DNA of 64,000 nt from Parietichytrium sp. I65-24A (GCA_012862575.1 BLSF01000011.1:681372-745371); one strand, 5' to 3'. Counted from the stretch's first letter, positions 55,201 to 62,662 are shown. Made by a program: numbers and translations. Notes: generated by a model not told the origin, from the letters alone.

Positions 55201-57015
55201 ATGTCCAAGGTTTTGGAGTACGACTTCGAGCTCTGTCCCAAGGACCGGGTTGACGGCGTGTTTGACGACACCACGTCTCAAGTGTGCAACGAACAGGGGG
55301 AAGTAGAAGGGTGCTCAGGCGGTTCGAGGTTGCGCCGTTTGGAGGAGCGAGCTGCGTTCGGCAATCTGCCAGCGGCGCAAGGCATTCGTCGTGTCCTGAA
55401 GTCAAAATCACAGTTGAAGAGCGAGATGAAGGAAGCGGCCTGCTCCGCCGGTGATGCGAAGGAGAGTATGTGTCTTGCCAATGCGAGATACTCTACTGCG
55501 CAGGCCAACCTACGCGTCGAGTGCGGCAATGTACTTGAAAGCCTACGATTGGTGACGGTATGGGGAAAAGGAGTGCATCAGCTCATGTTTGACTTTGTGG
55601 ACGGCTTCCGGCAAATCAACTTGCTCAAGGAAAAGCAGCGAATCGAGCTTGAGGGCACTGAAGAGATTGTGGAAGGCATGGTCAGCATGCAGATGCGTGC
55701 CGGGGATGTAGTTGGCAAGCTGATGCAGAGAAGGCCCGTGCGAGGCCTACCAGCCTACAGCCGCGAGCGTGCGCTTTTGGACATGGTCGCAGCGGTGGAG
55801 CAAACTCGGCTCGAAGAGGACATGTTTTATTTCCATAATCGCGCTGCGGAGCTACTTCGAGACTATTGCGGCGCGGTGTTTTACGCGGCTCACGGCCCAC
55901 ACATAAAACCAAAGCTAGAGCGACTCTGCCGTCTTGATTTCGGTGAGGTGAATGGCAGCGCCACCTCTCTCCAAACCCTCGCATCTCGTCTCGAAGAGAT
56001 CCTCAGTCTCTTGGGAACCAAAACCCTCGCCGAATACTACTTTGGTCGGATTGGAAACGATCGGGACAATTGGAGCAGACTAGACGTGACCCGAGCGGTG
56101 AGCATGCAGGCGTTCAAAGATTCTGGTTACACTGCGTTTGAGTTCTCTTTGAAACCGCCCCCAGGAGCTGACACGACCAAAATGTCTTACACGGATCCTC
56201 ACTTTTGCATACCTCTCGCAAATCTTGAGATGAAGGAGTACGGCTTTGTGTTTTACGATGGCAATGGCAAGTTGATCGGCCCGATCGCTGGACAGCGGTC
56301 CGAGCATACCCAGCTTAGCCTAGAAATGAAAATTTCATTGGTGGGCCCATTTGCAAAGCTTGCGACCAACTCGTGGCTTGAAACTGTTGGGGACGAAATA
56401 GTTACTCACGTCTCAGATGTAACAAGCACTTCATTTGCAATTCAGCGAAGAGAGGGGGCTCTACCCGGGGACTCTTCGTCGCATATAGCTTACAGCGAGG
56501 TCTTCACATATCACATCCCTGATGCTGACTCCAAGTGCACAGATGGTAGTGAGGTTCTTCTTGAGACGGACGCACACTGCCCAGGCGAATTCCGGCCAGA
56601 GCAAGAAGAACGCCAAAGGTTTATGCCGCTTCCAAGCCCCTACGCGAGATACACCGTCCAAATCAAGCCAGGCTCGAATAAATGGCTACGTGAGAACGGT
56701 GTCTCTAAGATTGAGCTGCGAGCCAGGCTGGCCGGAATAGACGACGATGGGGTCAAAGCTCTCTGTGAAGGTTTGGATGTGCTTGGCAATGGATCTCCCG
56801 GAACAGACCCCAATGGAGATACTGAATCGATGAATCCCGTCATTCTGGCCACTATCGGGGCAGGAGCTTTGGTGATAGCAGTTACACTTGGGGTGTTGAT
56901 CAGGCGTAGACTCCGGAGCAGGCGTCAGCAAAATACCAACGGCGTTGTCGTCGTCTCCGATGTACTAAAACGATCTAGCACAGTTCAGCCTGCAATGTAC
57001 AACAGCAGAATTTAG
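49294..57015 (+). CDS. Giant type I membrane surface protein with Pro-Thr stalk, C-type-lectin-like domains and coiled coil
   Basis: 2573 residues, intronless. The ATG at 49294 is chosen because a textbook signal peptide follows at once (MKRQPFALLAAFAIILVQTA); an in-frame ATG at 49195 would add 33 basic residues. Order: Pro-Thr-rich stalk (about 56-103), typical of stramenopile surface proteins; Cys-rich/EGF-like modules (about 130-232, ending CKCHPGFQGPGC); a beta-rich region; two C-type-lectin-like domains (about 587-733 and 760-900, the second with NYWVGLTV and HGFVCMR); a long heptad-rich coiled coil (about 1180-1363) running into a Gly/Ala-rich hydrophobic hairpin (about 1367-1403); a second Thr/Pro linker (about 1408-1449); repeated SCC modules (about 1710 and 1778); another hydrophobic segment (about 1863-1886); helices; a beta-rich C-terminal region; and a membrane helix (about 2515-2538) with a basic cytosolic tail. 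Likely an adhesin or receptor; function inferred. Confidence 0.85.
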   Translation: MKRQPFALLAAFAIILVQTAGQISSICTIPSGACPKTCSGQGDFMYATPSGEACPTPSPTRAPTRRPTSNPTRSPTPKPTPQPTNKPPTKAPTLRPVPRPTFRMLFDDSSESDLAGEAASIAAADNKVACCKPWCYEHPCGHGTVSSGNCIRTSELTHECICKTNPDGGWEWSKDYKGERTRCRSIEKDGVKYNCATEGCNPLGSKSGSCGEFGFCKCHPGFQGPGCFEFTDDFETTCGKYSLPRSRVDGGPCRCMHAVSGEKCDRFSFPQAKTDLWTLSDISLENSGSKFVATATGAKATTSPLAINRISAEIESSESAPLLCLTPDASNCASGLTVTVSSPSIDAYCAGVLRASSPLPASGKADLEIRRANLHAFYIDFPGTDTSQAEVTLGKLQLLDRTGSEITFVELWTDLPSRLPWLSAEFDMEDTTNLSEIRITLNSPIANQLVSMGARVTVDNVFPATQVAAQLEGSTKIVIQIKLSLSHATIPIGASTALQLYSSGSQKTSCIVEGSVYGSMFFPAGGEISSVSVEPSSQESVDATSALKTCWQRLSQLDSESCSCGQVRDESGSCVEPGAMREPDWGCELGVLDGTSCYLWGDDSVPLPKAASDEVCDALMWSPISLHSMHDVTLLKYHYAEASPGRTVEVWLGLSWHRLLEENTKTSDWVLRSDAQWDDGSAFDFDLFGEDKSALVRYLPDGSETCFYMNLQNNTWRSRPCTDSLTVGCKHTAVPTFCADGFVFDYTTFKCVEGTQVPATCDSSAGYEPLMGDTCFRVESTKLASFAEAREQCESEGGYLASFLVEAAHQTVSRRVAVENYDNYWVGLTVKNVEGSDSAAEMYEPLFWDMGVDVNSTLWASLRGEAAKSEDPACVVMSSKGSLELGDSCSQKHGFVCMRLARGCPKGYVFNQGSCVNTKPTAVQTFSEEAICTDLVLQNNPGGGVRAMALAQLTQTSECLAASSSSMDWTPALRQVASLAAAALRKDMLTNNDLESSSESVQKAVQTWFQLAALAAHGPAGVLSYSEASPLSSSHLSAFVHVHGGDSDDSNDPLNFCAVGPCPCSMVRNDLGECEQVDESDAMRVLERHVAYARCAMLDDEQLAEMSMVPSHVYLSRALTCTAKTPITGAVSVDIVGTALDQIEAVLNAMVANTVLGTVRLDEIRKILDATRQRIDMPPISDFSSVPAYAVELVNENMKVFIDSLRRNASDRLQIELESSLRENINQKLNQVHEDISQRMSDLSSNVDDLRGDLAEIVNSLFDDSWAKSKLNVAGSFHEVEKLGAEIESIKQSMQLKAEQLENAVYKLKGSNEEMGNAFGRFATPLEDTMQALEQFFAASEDYQEAEEAYSVAQESLQAIQQTWQTGLMIAGTILGAGLTFAGAPMAGMFASMAASMIPIGSGSFRATSQTTQPTEQPTLSPTKNLTTLQTTALDTTQTDSPTTAPTDALLDAVFSFSYSSFAADIVTKSYYARTAEGRKVEEVVLTRRKYLDILYSSPDEDYLAGRATALTTVWSSVSGPTKANVQEVLESVFNRVRLGRNTATITIWKFDSTGFTARVELPQGKGVNVRFDANDLTNEDYVKGKFRKVLEQHEVWKMKSIVLNEQSNPISKSSLRPGVSSICMPDEARVLQQSDAEDEKRSFLLKYQLAAAASAAEIESRSGSVVLSHAVQMLATAIDALLGRSGTEADIVCSSGEALQFHCGDGMYVSCCADEAGLCEFGRDANTGEPLCEKLSDDGVFAEMIPMGFSEQSHWMVDCLNETLKAVPLMYPSRDGLLLSCCVSDTVPEEDRIEACAFPAWESTLHDARQTQQPSQRVLMHAANVRSPRAGSRELNACTSGKTAAAVAKSEQLAKTKKLGKLDVFGTIASVALATGAVVLAFASKPPQFPDREHYELFNPRDVQLVEGMEKLNLGVRKIGLSVFSMLQRTAMVLMGVEFRNIPDVTGVKGFRDESYALPEVWDELYESMSKVLEYDFELCPKDRVDGVFDDTTSQVCNEQGEVEGCSGGSRLRRLEERAAFGNLPAAQGIRRVLKSKSQLKSEMKEAACSAGDAKESMCLANARYSTAQANLRVECGNVLESLRLVTVWGKGVHQLMFDFVDGFRQINLLKEKQRIELEGTEEIVEGMVSMQMRAGDVVGKLMQRRPVRGLPAYSRERALLDMVAAVEQTRLEEDMFYFHNRAAELLRDYCGAVFYAAHGPHIKPKLERLCRLDFGEVNGSATSLQTLASRLEEILSLLGTKTLAEYYFGRIGNDRDNWSRLDVTRAVSMQAFKDSGYTAFEFSLKPPPGADTTKMSYTDPHFCIPLANLEMKEYGFVFYDGNGKLIGPIAGQRSEHTQLSLEMKISLVGPFAKLATNSWLETVGDEIVTHVSDVTSTSFAIQRREGALPGDSSSHIAYSEVFTYHIPDADSKCTDGSEVLLETDAHCPGEFRPEQEERQRFMPLPSPYARYTVQIKPGSNKWLRENGVSKIELRARLAGIDDDGVKALCEGLDVLGNGSPGTDPNGDTESMNPVILATIGAGALVIAVTLGVLIRRRLRSRRQQNTNGVVVVSDVLKRSSTVQPAMYNSRI

Positions 57016-57523
57016 CAAACAAATATGTTTTATTCCGTGCCATGTGGTGTTTCTTTTTTTCTTTCCTCAAGGCAATGCTATTGTAGACATGAGCACGCTG
57101 ACTTTTGTGGCTTAAGCAAACCTACTTGCGCCGGGCCACCATGTGGCGATCTCTTGAGCACGGCTCAGGCTCATGTACTGACTCCAAAGTGCCATGGGTG
57201 TAAGAGGATATGGCTTCCATGGCCGCAACGGTACACTCCCTCGGCGAGGGCCAAGTGTGCAGGAGGTTGCCACTTCAGCACTTGTTTACTCGCTTGCTTG
57301 GACCAGTTGCGCGCAAAATGTCTGCTTCCGTTGCCCCCCGCAAGCCAGCCAAGACCGACGACCCTTTGATCTCCTCTCGTCTCTTCTCGCCACCGGCCAT
57401 TTTTTGGTTTCCTCGTTCTCTCTTTAGCTCTTGTTGTCTATCCCTGCTCCCTCGCGCACTCCTCCACTTGGTTGCGAATGACTCTACCTGGTACTCTAGT
57501 AGTCGCTAGGGGCTGAACGTGTC
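57016..57523. other. Spacer between the giant gene and the kinase frame
   Basis: About 0.5 kb. An ATG-initiated frame at 57210-57509 is open but low-complexity at its end. The last 40 bases (57470-57507) recur in shortened form just after the N at 58328. Confidence 0.4.
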
Positions 57524-58327
57524 TTGGCCAGCCCAGAGTGGACCCAAATCCTTGGGGTGGCGGATGTGCCTGGCGCGGAGTTGCTGCAAAAGAGCGGTGT
57601 GTTGCTCGAAGGCTTTCGAGCGCAAGACTTTACCGTTGTGAGGACGCTGGGCTCTTCAAGAGCTGGAAGGAGAGTTGATCTGGTGGAAGAATCGAGTGTC
57701 TCAAAGGAAGGCAGGTTAGCAATTGCTTCGACTCAACGAGTTCTGAAAACATTTTATCTTGGCGACTCTAATGCCCAAAAGTACTTTCTGCGGCAGTGCG
57801 CCGTACTAACCTCCTTGCGAGATGCAAATGTGGCTCGAGTGGAAAGTGTATTCCTGGATCGCGAAGCGAATCTCGGGTGCATTGTCATGCCGTTCTACGA
57901 GAACGGTGACCTGAATGCGTGGCTCATGTCAACTCCACCGACGGCAAGGGAGATCTCGAGGTGCAAATCGCTTGCCATGGATATACTTCAGGGTTTGAGC
58001 AAGATTCATTCGGCGGATCACGTCCATTGCGACTTGAAGCCGCACAACATATTCCTCACGCGGTCGTTCCGCGCCGTCCTGGGAGACTTTGACGGTGTGC
58101 AGAAGGATGGCCGGACGCTTACAACCGACCTCCAGGTGACGTTGGAATATCTCGCTCCGGAGCTGAGGAACGGTGCGCAATACAAGGTTACTCCGGCTGT
58201 GGACATGTACGCTTGCGGAAGGATTCTTAAACAGTTGCTGGAGGGGGTCGTGGAAGCGGGTAGTGGGTGCAACGCTCTTATTTCGAGTCTTATGAGCGAC
58301 GACCCTTTCGTCCGGCCGACGGCCAGC
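57524..58327 (+). CDS. Protein kinase-like domain, truncated at a gap (partial)
   Basis: About 268 residues are visible. Subdomains in order: a degenerate glycine loop (TLGSSRAGRRVDLV), a Lys in QRVLKTF (about 85), the hinge VMPFYENGDLNAWL, the catalytic loop HCDLKPHN (HRD changed to HCD), GDFDG in place of DFG, the APE-like YLAPEL, and VDMYACGRIL. Asp and Lys of the catalytic loop and the magnesium Asp are kept, so activity is possible. No in-frame ATG lies between the upstream stop at 57500 and the first conserved residues, so a 5' exon is probably missing from this reading. The 3' end runs into an N at 58328; the last part of the domain is lost there. Confidence 0.7.
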
Positions 58328-58328
58328 N
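58328..58328. other. Single N: probable assembly gap inside the kinase
   Basis: The kinase frame stops making sense here. The next bases (58329-58360) match the kinase's own upstream flank at 57470-57507 with a 7-base deletion, which points to a join between non-adjacent or allelic copies. Confidence 0.75.
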
Positions 58329-59144
58329 CGTTGCGAATGACTCTACTCTAGTAGTCGCTACTAGCTAGCTAGCTAGCCAGAGTAGGATTATGTCTTTTAG
58401 CCTAGTGGCAGTCACGGTCTGGCGAGCTTGACTTTGTCCACTTTTGGCTAACTACTCGAATATATAAGCGGGCGGGCCGCCCGCAACCAGAAGTGCGGGG
58501 TGTGCGGGGACAGGATCCTTGGATTTCGATGGAAGTGACATAGGTTTTGTTGATGAAAAAAATAACATAATCTTCTCCGAGCAAACTTTGAACGGGCCGA
58601 GCCTGCATACTGTGAGCTCAGTTCAGGTGAAAGTTGCCTCTTGCCAAAAACCTGGGTGGGGTTCTGATGGGTTCTGTGAGATATCTTGTTCCCTCGCCGT
58701 ATGCCTCCTTTAACAACTGCCGTAGGTGATTCGCCAGCAGTGACGCAACATGCGACTTGTTCGTCGTTGTTCTTCAAGAGTCACGGTTGTCGTTCTCCAA
58801 AATTCTTTTCAAGAATAATCTCAAAGTGAATTCGAATTTGGCGACTTGTGATTTTGGAAAAGATTGACTCTCTCTGCGAGCGAGATGAGCGAGAAAAACA
58901 TTTGAACTGAATTCTAATTAAAATTAATTGATTCCACGTGTTTAGTTTACCTTTAAAGTCGATTGAATTTGTAAAAACAAGAATAAGATGCTGTTGACTT
59001 TAAGCGTTCCAGGTTGGAGAAGACTTTCAACATGCTCCTTGACGCGCTCGGACAACCAAGTCCGTTAAGTTAGGTTAGGTTAACCTTGCTGAACTTTCTC
59101 GGACTTGGTGGCTGACGACTTCATGTCTTTTTGTACTGAAATAG
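58329..59144. other. Repeat-rich spacer preceding the LRR exons
   Basis: Contains a ctag iteration (about 58360-58376), dispersed-repeat copy 2, and from about 59086 an intron-like segment identical in kind to those between the LRR exons (ttgctgaactttctcgg ... ctgacgac ... aaatag). The first exons of the LRR gene should lie here or in the gap, but I could not place them. Confidence 0.5.
58469..58557. repeat. Dispersed repeat, copy 2
   Basis: Same order of parts as 48935-49008 with two short insertions between the GC-rich head and the aggatccttggatttcga core. Both copies are in the same orientation and flank the giant surface-protein gene and the kinase. Confidence 0.88.
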
Positions 59145-59930
59145 TCTTTTTCGTAACGAGATTGGCGCTGAAGGAGCATCAGCGATCGGTCGCGCGTTGG
59201 AGAAGAACACTGCGCTGACTGATTTGAAGTACGTGTGACTTTGACACCGGTTTGGTGGAAGAGATGGGTCTCTTGCTGAACTTACTCGAACTTGGTGGCT
59301 GACGACTTAATTCTTTTTGTAATGAAATAGTCTTCAGAAAAATGAAATTGGCGATGAAGGAGCATCAGCAATCGGTCGCGCGTTGGAGAAAAACACTGCG
59401 CTGAACTCGTTGAAGTACGTGCGACTTTGACACCGGTTTGTTGAAAGAGATGAGTTTCTTGCTGAACTTTCTCGGACTTGATGGCTGACGATCTCATGCC
59501 TCTTTGCAACGAAATAGTCTTCATGATAACGAGATTGGCGCTGAAGGCGGATCAGCGATCGGTCGCGGGTTGGAAAAAAACACTGCGCTGAATTTTTTGG
59601 AGTATGTTTGACTTTGACACCGGTTTGGTGGAAATGCTTAGTGCCTTTGTAAACTTACTCGGACTTGGTGGCTGACGACTTCATTTCTTTTTGTAATGAA
59701 ATAGTCTTGGACACAATAATTTTGGCGATGAAGGAGCATCGGCGATCGGTTGCGCGTTGGAGAAGAACACTGCGCTGACCTCATTGGAGTACGTGTGACG
59801 TTTGATGCCCATTCGGTGAAAAAGACTTAGTCTATTGCTGTGTTTTCTCGGACTTGGTGGCTGACGATTTCATGTCTTTTTGAATGAATCGGATCTGACC
59901 AACTCGCTCGATTTAACCCATCTTACAGTC
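59086..59930. repeat. ~187-bp tandem exon-plus-intron units
   Basis: Units start at about 59086, 59273, 59459, 59646 and 59835, a period of 186-189 bp. Each pairs one 84-nt exon with its intron, so the gene grew by duplicating whole exon-intron units. The fifth unit has lost its exon and leads into the terminal exon. Confidence 0.9.
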
Positions 59931-60043
59931 TTGCGAGCAACTATATACGAGTGGAAAGCAGAGCTGCGATCAACGCCAAAATCAGCGCCAAAATCGAGGA
60001 AAACAGGATGGCCGCGGGTGCAGATTCCAGAGAAACTCTTTGA
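59145..60043 (+). CDS. Leucine-rich-repeat (ribonuclease-inhibitor type) protein made of 84-nt exons (3' part)
   Basis: Four exons of exactly 84 nt are seen: 59145-59228, 59331-59414, 59518-59601 and 59705-59788. Each encodes one 28-residue LRR of the NLR/ribonuclease-inhibitor class (NEIGDEGASAIGRALEKNTA). Every exon starts after aaatag in the same phase and ends before GTACGTG or GTATGTT. Introns are 102-103 nt and carry a CTGAC branch-like word about 25-30 nt before the acceptor. A last exon at 59929-60043 follows an acceptor ttacag, keeps the phase, gives a helical tail (VESRAAINAKISAKIEENR) and stops at TGA. Such LRRs form binding horseshoes. The 5' exons and any effector domain are not visible. 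No single open frame covers the gene. Confidence 0.7.
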
Positions 60044-60165
60044 GGTAAAAATGTCCCTGACGGCAGCGATCGAGAATGATGACTTGCAGACTTGATGCCG
60101 CGCCAAGCTACTGTTCGTTGGCGAGGGACGTGCAGAGAAGACTTCCACCCTCAGATCCCTGTTGG
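59970..60165. repeat. Copy 1 of a 196-bp direct duplication at an N
   Basis: Identical by eye to 60167-60362, and ends exactly at the N. It includes the tail of the LRR last exon and the start of the Roc-like fragment. Confidence 0.95.
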
Positions 60166-60166
60166 N
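60166..60166. other. Single N: probable assembly gap or contig join
   Basis: Sequence to the right of the N restarts 196 bases back in the sequence to the left, the same pattern as at 40503. Confidence 0.8.
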
Positions 60167-60362
60167 TCAACGCCAAAATCAGCGCCAAAATCGAGGAAAA
60201 CAGGATGGCCGCGGGTGCAGATTCCAGAGAAACTCTTTGAGGTAAAAATGTCCCTGACGGCAGCGATCGAGAATGATGACTTGCAGACTTGATGCCGCGC
60301 CAAGCTACTGTTCGTTGGCGAGGGACGTGCAGAGAAGACTTCCACCCTCAGATCCCTGTTGG
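60167..60362. repeat. Copy 2 of the 196-bp direct duplication
   Basis: Matches 59970-60165, then continues into unique sequence carrying the rest of the Roc-like fragment. Confidence 0.95.
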
Positions 60363-60463
60363 CAATGCCACCAGATTTCACATCGAGTATCAACGGCGTC
60401 GATTCGAAAGTGGCCAACACTGCAGAACTAGCGCGAGCAAGGAATCGGCGAAACGAGCTCTAA
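60293..60463 (+). pseudogene. Roc-type GTPase fragment with altered P-loop
   Basis: A 56-codon frame beginning CRAKLLFVGEGRAEKTSTLR and ending at TAA. It matches the first strand and P-loop of the Roc (Ras of complex proteins) domain, which in ROCO proteins directly follows leucine-rich repeats. The P-loop GxxxxGK[S/T] reads GEGRAEKT, with Glu for the last Gly. A TGA lies immediately upstream in the same frame, and the rest of the GTPase and the COR domain are absent. It is therefore probably a decayed piece of an LRR-Roc gene, fused in position but not in frame with the LRR exons to its left. Low completeness limits confidence. Confidence 0.5.
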
Positions 60464-60815
60464 TCGCCAAGTTCACAACCTAACCTAACAAAGAATAGTA
60501 TCAACGAGCAATCCTTCCTTCTACACCGAAATAGCACGTTTCAGCGGCTCGCCTCGCAGTCATGCTGCTGCCTTGGTTCGAAAGGGAGCAGAGGCACTTG
60601 AGCAACGCGAGGGAGAGATACTTCCTATGCCCCACCAAATCAAAAAGCGAACACACTTTGGTTGCCTTGCCAAGTAGCCGAAGCTGCCTCACCTCTCATC
60701 AAATGATCTTGAGATAAGAACAGATGCAATTTTGAAATCGCACGTTTCCGCAGAGCGGCATCTTGCTTATGCACCGACAAACCACGCAGGCAGCACACAT
60801 ACACCAGAAAAGCCT
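60464..60815. other. Spacer between the Roc fragment and the dynamin remnant
   Basis: About 350 bases. No feature is supported. A 12-bp word acctaacctaac-type at 60476-60487 is the reverse complement of one at about 59069-59081. Confidence 0.4.
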
Positions 60816-62295
60816 TCAATGCGACTGGAAATTTTGCGCGCTCGTGTAAGGGGGGAGTAATGATTTATTAATTTCGAAGGATGAGAACGCGATTCTCAGT
60901 CTTTGCAGCTGTAGCGTGTGTGAATCTCGTCGCAAGAAGAGAGGAAAACACGCGATCGAGCTTGCAATGGTTGAGAATTGCATTTTCGCGACTTTGACAC
61001 GGATATCTTTCAGCACAAAGCTAAAGTAATGATCCTCGAGCATCACTTGATCAAAACATCTCGGTGTTGTTCTGAGTTCCTCATTCAAACGAAGGCGGGC
61101 AGAATCAATCACCTGACGCATTGCAGTGGTTGCTTTGTCGTGAAGAGATGGGAAAGCGTTCAAATGCTCTGACACTTTTTCCGCCGTCCAAGCAATGGCA
61201 TCCCGCGTAACGTCGTCGGCGAATTTGTCAGCTAGCGGAAATATATCCTGTTGAAGCTGTCGAGCCACATCAACAGCGACGTGGCTGGGTAATGTTCCTG
61301 GAAGTCCCTCATGTCCTCGGTACTGCTCGTGGCAGTCCTTCATCAGATCAAAAAAGGCTTCGGAGAAGAAAAATGTTAAGGGCTTGATGGTGCGCACTGC
61401 GTCAACAAAAGCGTCTTTATGACGAGCAAATGAAGAGCAGGAAGTTCAAATAGCGCCGCGTCCACCAGCACGTATCACAGCCTGGACATCGACAGCCCGA
61501 TTTGATGCGTAGAAGAAATTCGCATGCCATCCAGGTTCAAGTGCACCAACAGACTTTGTAGGTGAGTCATCTTTTGGAGTTACCTGCACCGAGTAAGATA
61601 AAAATGATTCCTTCTCTTTGTCGCACACGCTCACCCGCAAATGGTTGTCGGCACTGGAGATTTCCCTCAAAACGGTCAATATCTTGTCTCGTTGGCCAAA
61701 CAATGAAACGCCGATATCTCGCAGAGTTTCATGAGTAAGGGCGTCAGCTGACTCTTTCCTACGTACTTGCTTGAGGACTCGTTTGGAAAACTGACCGATG
61801 CCAGCCACGTTCATTGCCTGCCTCGCTTTAGAAGCCCACTCATCGTCATCGCTTTCTTCATCGTTTCCAGAGATCCATCGCGCAGAAGCTTCCCACGGGT
61901 GATCACAACAATGTTGTGCTTGGCTCTCGTACGGCCTTCTCGTGAGCTTTTCAAATCAAGACCAATGGCAGAGAGACGTTTTTGCAATTCAACAACACAT
62001 GCAGCTTCTGTCAAATGAATCACGGGGAGTTCATTTAGCTGTTGCTGAAGGTTGCTCAGTCTTGCAGAAACTGCCGCAACAACCTTTGGAAGTGCTTCGG
62101 CAATGCGCTCTCGCTGAATGTGAGCTAAACGTTGGGCAAGGTCTGCCCGTCCTAGTCCTACTTTTAGCTGTTCATTTACAGCCAGGGCAGCACCTTCTGG
62201 ATCAGCAAAAAACTGCATCCTCCGCGATTGCGTCCTCCAACGACAAACCATTCTCTGATTCAGCCTGGGAGCGGTTGCGGACACAGAACAATTTT
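60816..62295 (-). pseudogene. Dynamin-superfamily (Mx/DRP-like) stalk remnant with frameshifts
   Basis: Read on the minus strand, four pieces follow the dynamin stalk order. Piece one, near 62290-62213, gives VRNRSQAESENGLSLEDAI, the conserved RSQ turn after the GTPase domain. A one-base slip at a run of six T (62206-62211) moves into the second frame with FFADPEGAAL and LGRADLAQRLAHIQRERIAE (62211-61811). A further frame change near 61815-61860 leads to DEWASKARQAMNVAGIGQF, which runs to a TGA at 61448-61446. After it, in the same frame, comes FFFSEAFFDLMKDCHEQYRG and GLPGTLPSHV (to 60816), the Mx-like middle/effector region. The GTPase domain is missing upstream, where a repeat begins at about 62298. 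It is therefore a pseudogene or an error-rich, truncated gene. Confidence 0.65.
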
Positions 62296-62297
62296 TT

Positions 62298-62507
62298 AAT
62301 GATCTTGAATACTAGCAGAAAAAACTTTTTTTGGATTGGGTTTTTAAATTTTGACACAAACGACCACCAAAATGTTAATACCTCCAGTGATGTACATGTT
62401 GATTGTATTCAAGATCCTAAATTGAAACTTTTTACTTAATGATCTTGAATACCCCCAGATTTTTTTTGCTGGATTGACTTTTTTGACACAAACGACCACC
62501 AAAATGT
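62298..62507. repeat. Pair of ~75-bp direct repeats with an inverted core word
   Basis: Copies at 62298-62375 and 62438-62507 share aatgatcttgaatac at the left and gacacaaacgaccaccaaaa at the right. Between them gtattcaagatc (about 62405) is the reverse complement of the left-end word. The block sits exactly where the dynamin similarity breaks off. Confidence 0.85.
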
Positions 62508-62662
62508 CCGGGCTGGAGCGATCTACGAGCCAACACTGACATCTTTTTCTTTTCGACGCTTCTTGCAGTTGCACGTTCACCAAACCTGAGTTGTACAATG
62601 CAATACTTGATGTTGTCAGATGGTGCTAGATCAAAAAGAACAATAAAAAGGTTAAGGCGGCA
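62508..62662. other. Short unassigned spacer
   Basis: No feature seen beyond the end of the repeat block. Confidence 0.4.

Noticed and set aside
57210-57509. 100-codon frame as the missing 5' exon of the kinase
   Set aside because: It ends in TAG with no convincing donor site leading into the kinase frame, and its end is low-complexity.
59060-59090. Telomere-like ttaggttaggtt
   Set aside because: Only two units, embedded in intron-like sequence; the expected stramenopile telomere unit is TTAGGG.
60290-61448. A variant genetic code or selenocysteine at in-frame TGAs
   Set aside because: Long genes in the window contain no in-frame TGA, FAHD1 ends at TGA at its expected length, and both loci show other signs of decay; kept only as a low-interest check.
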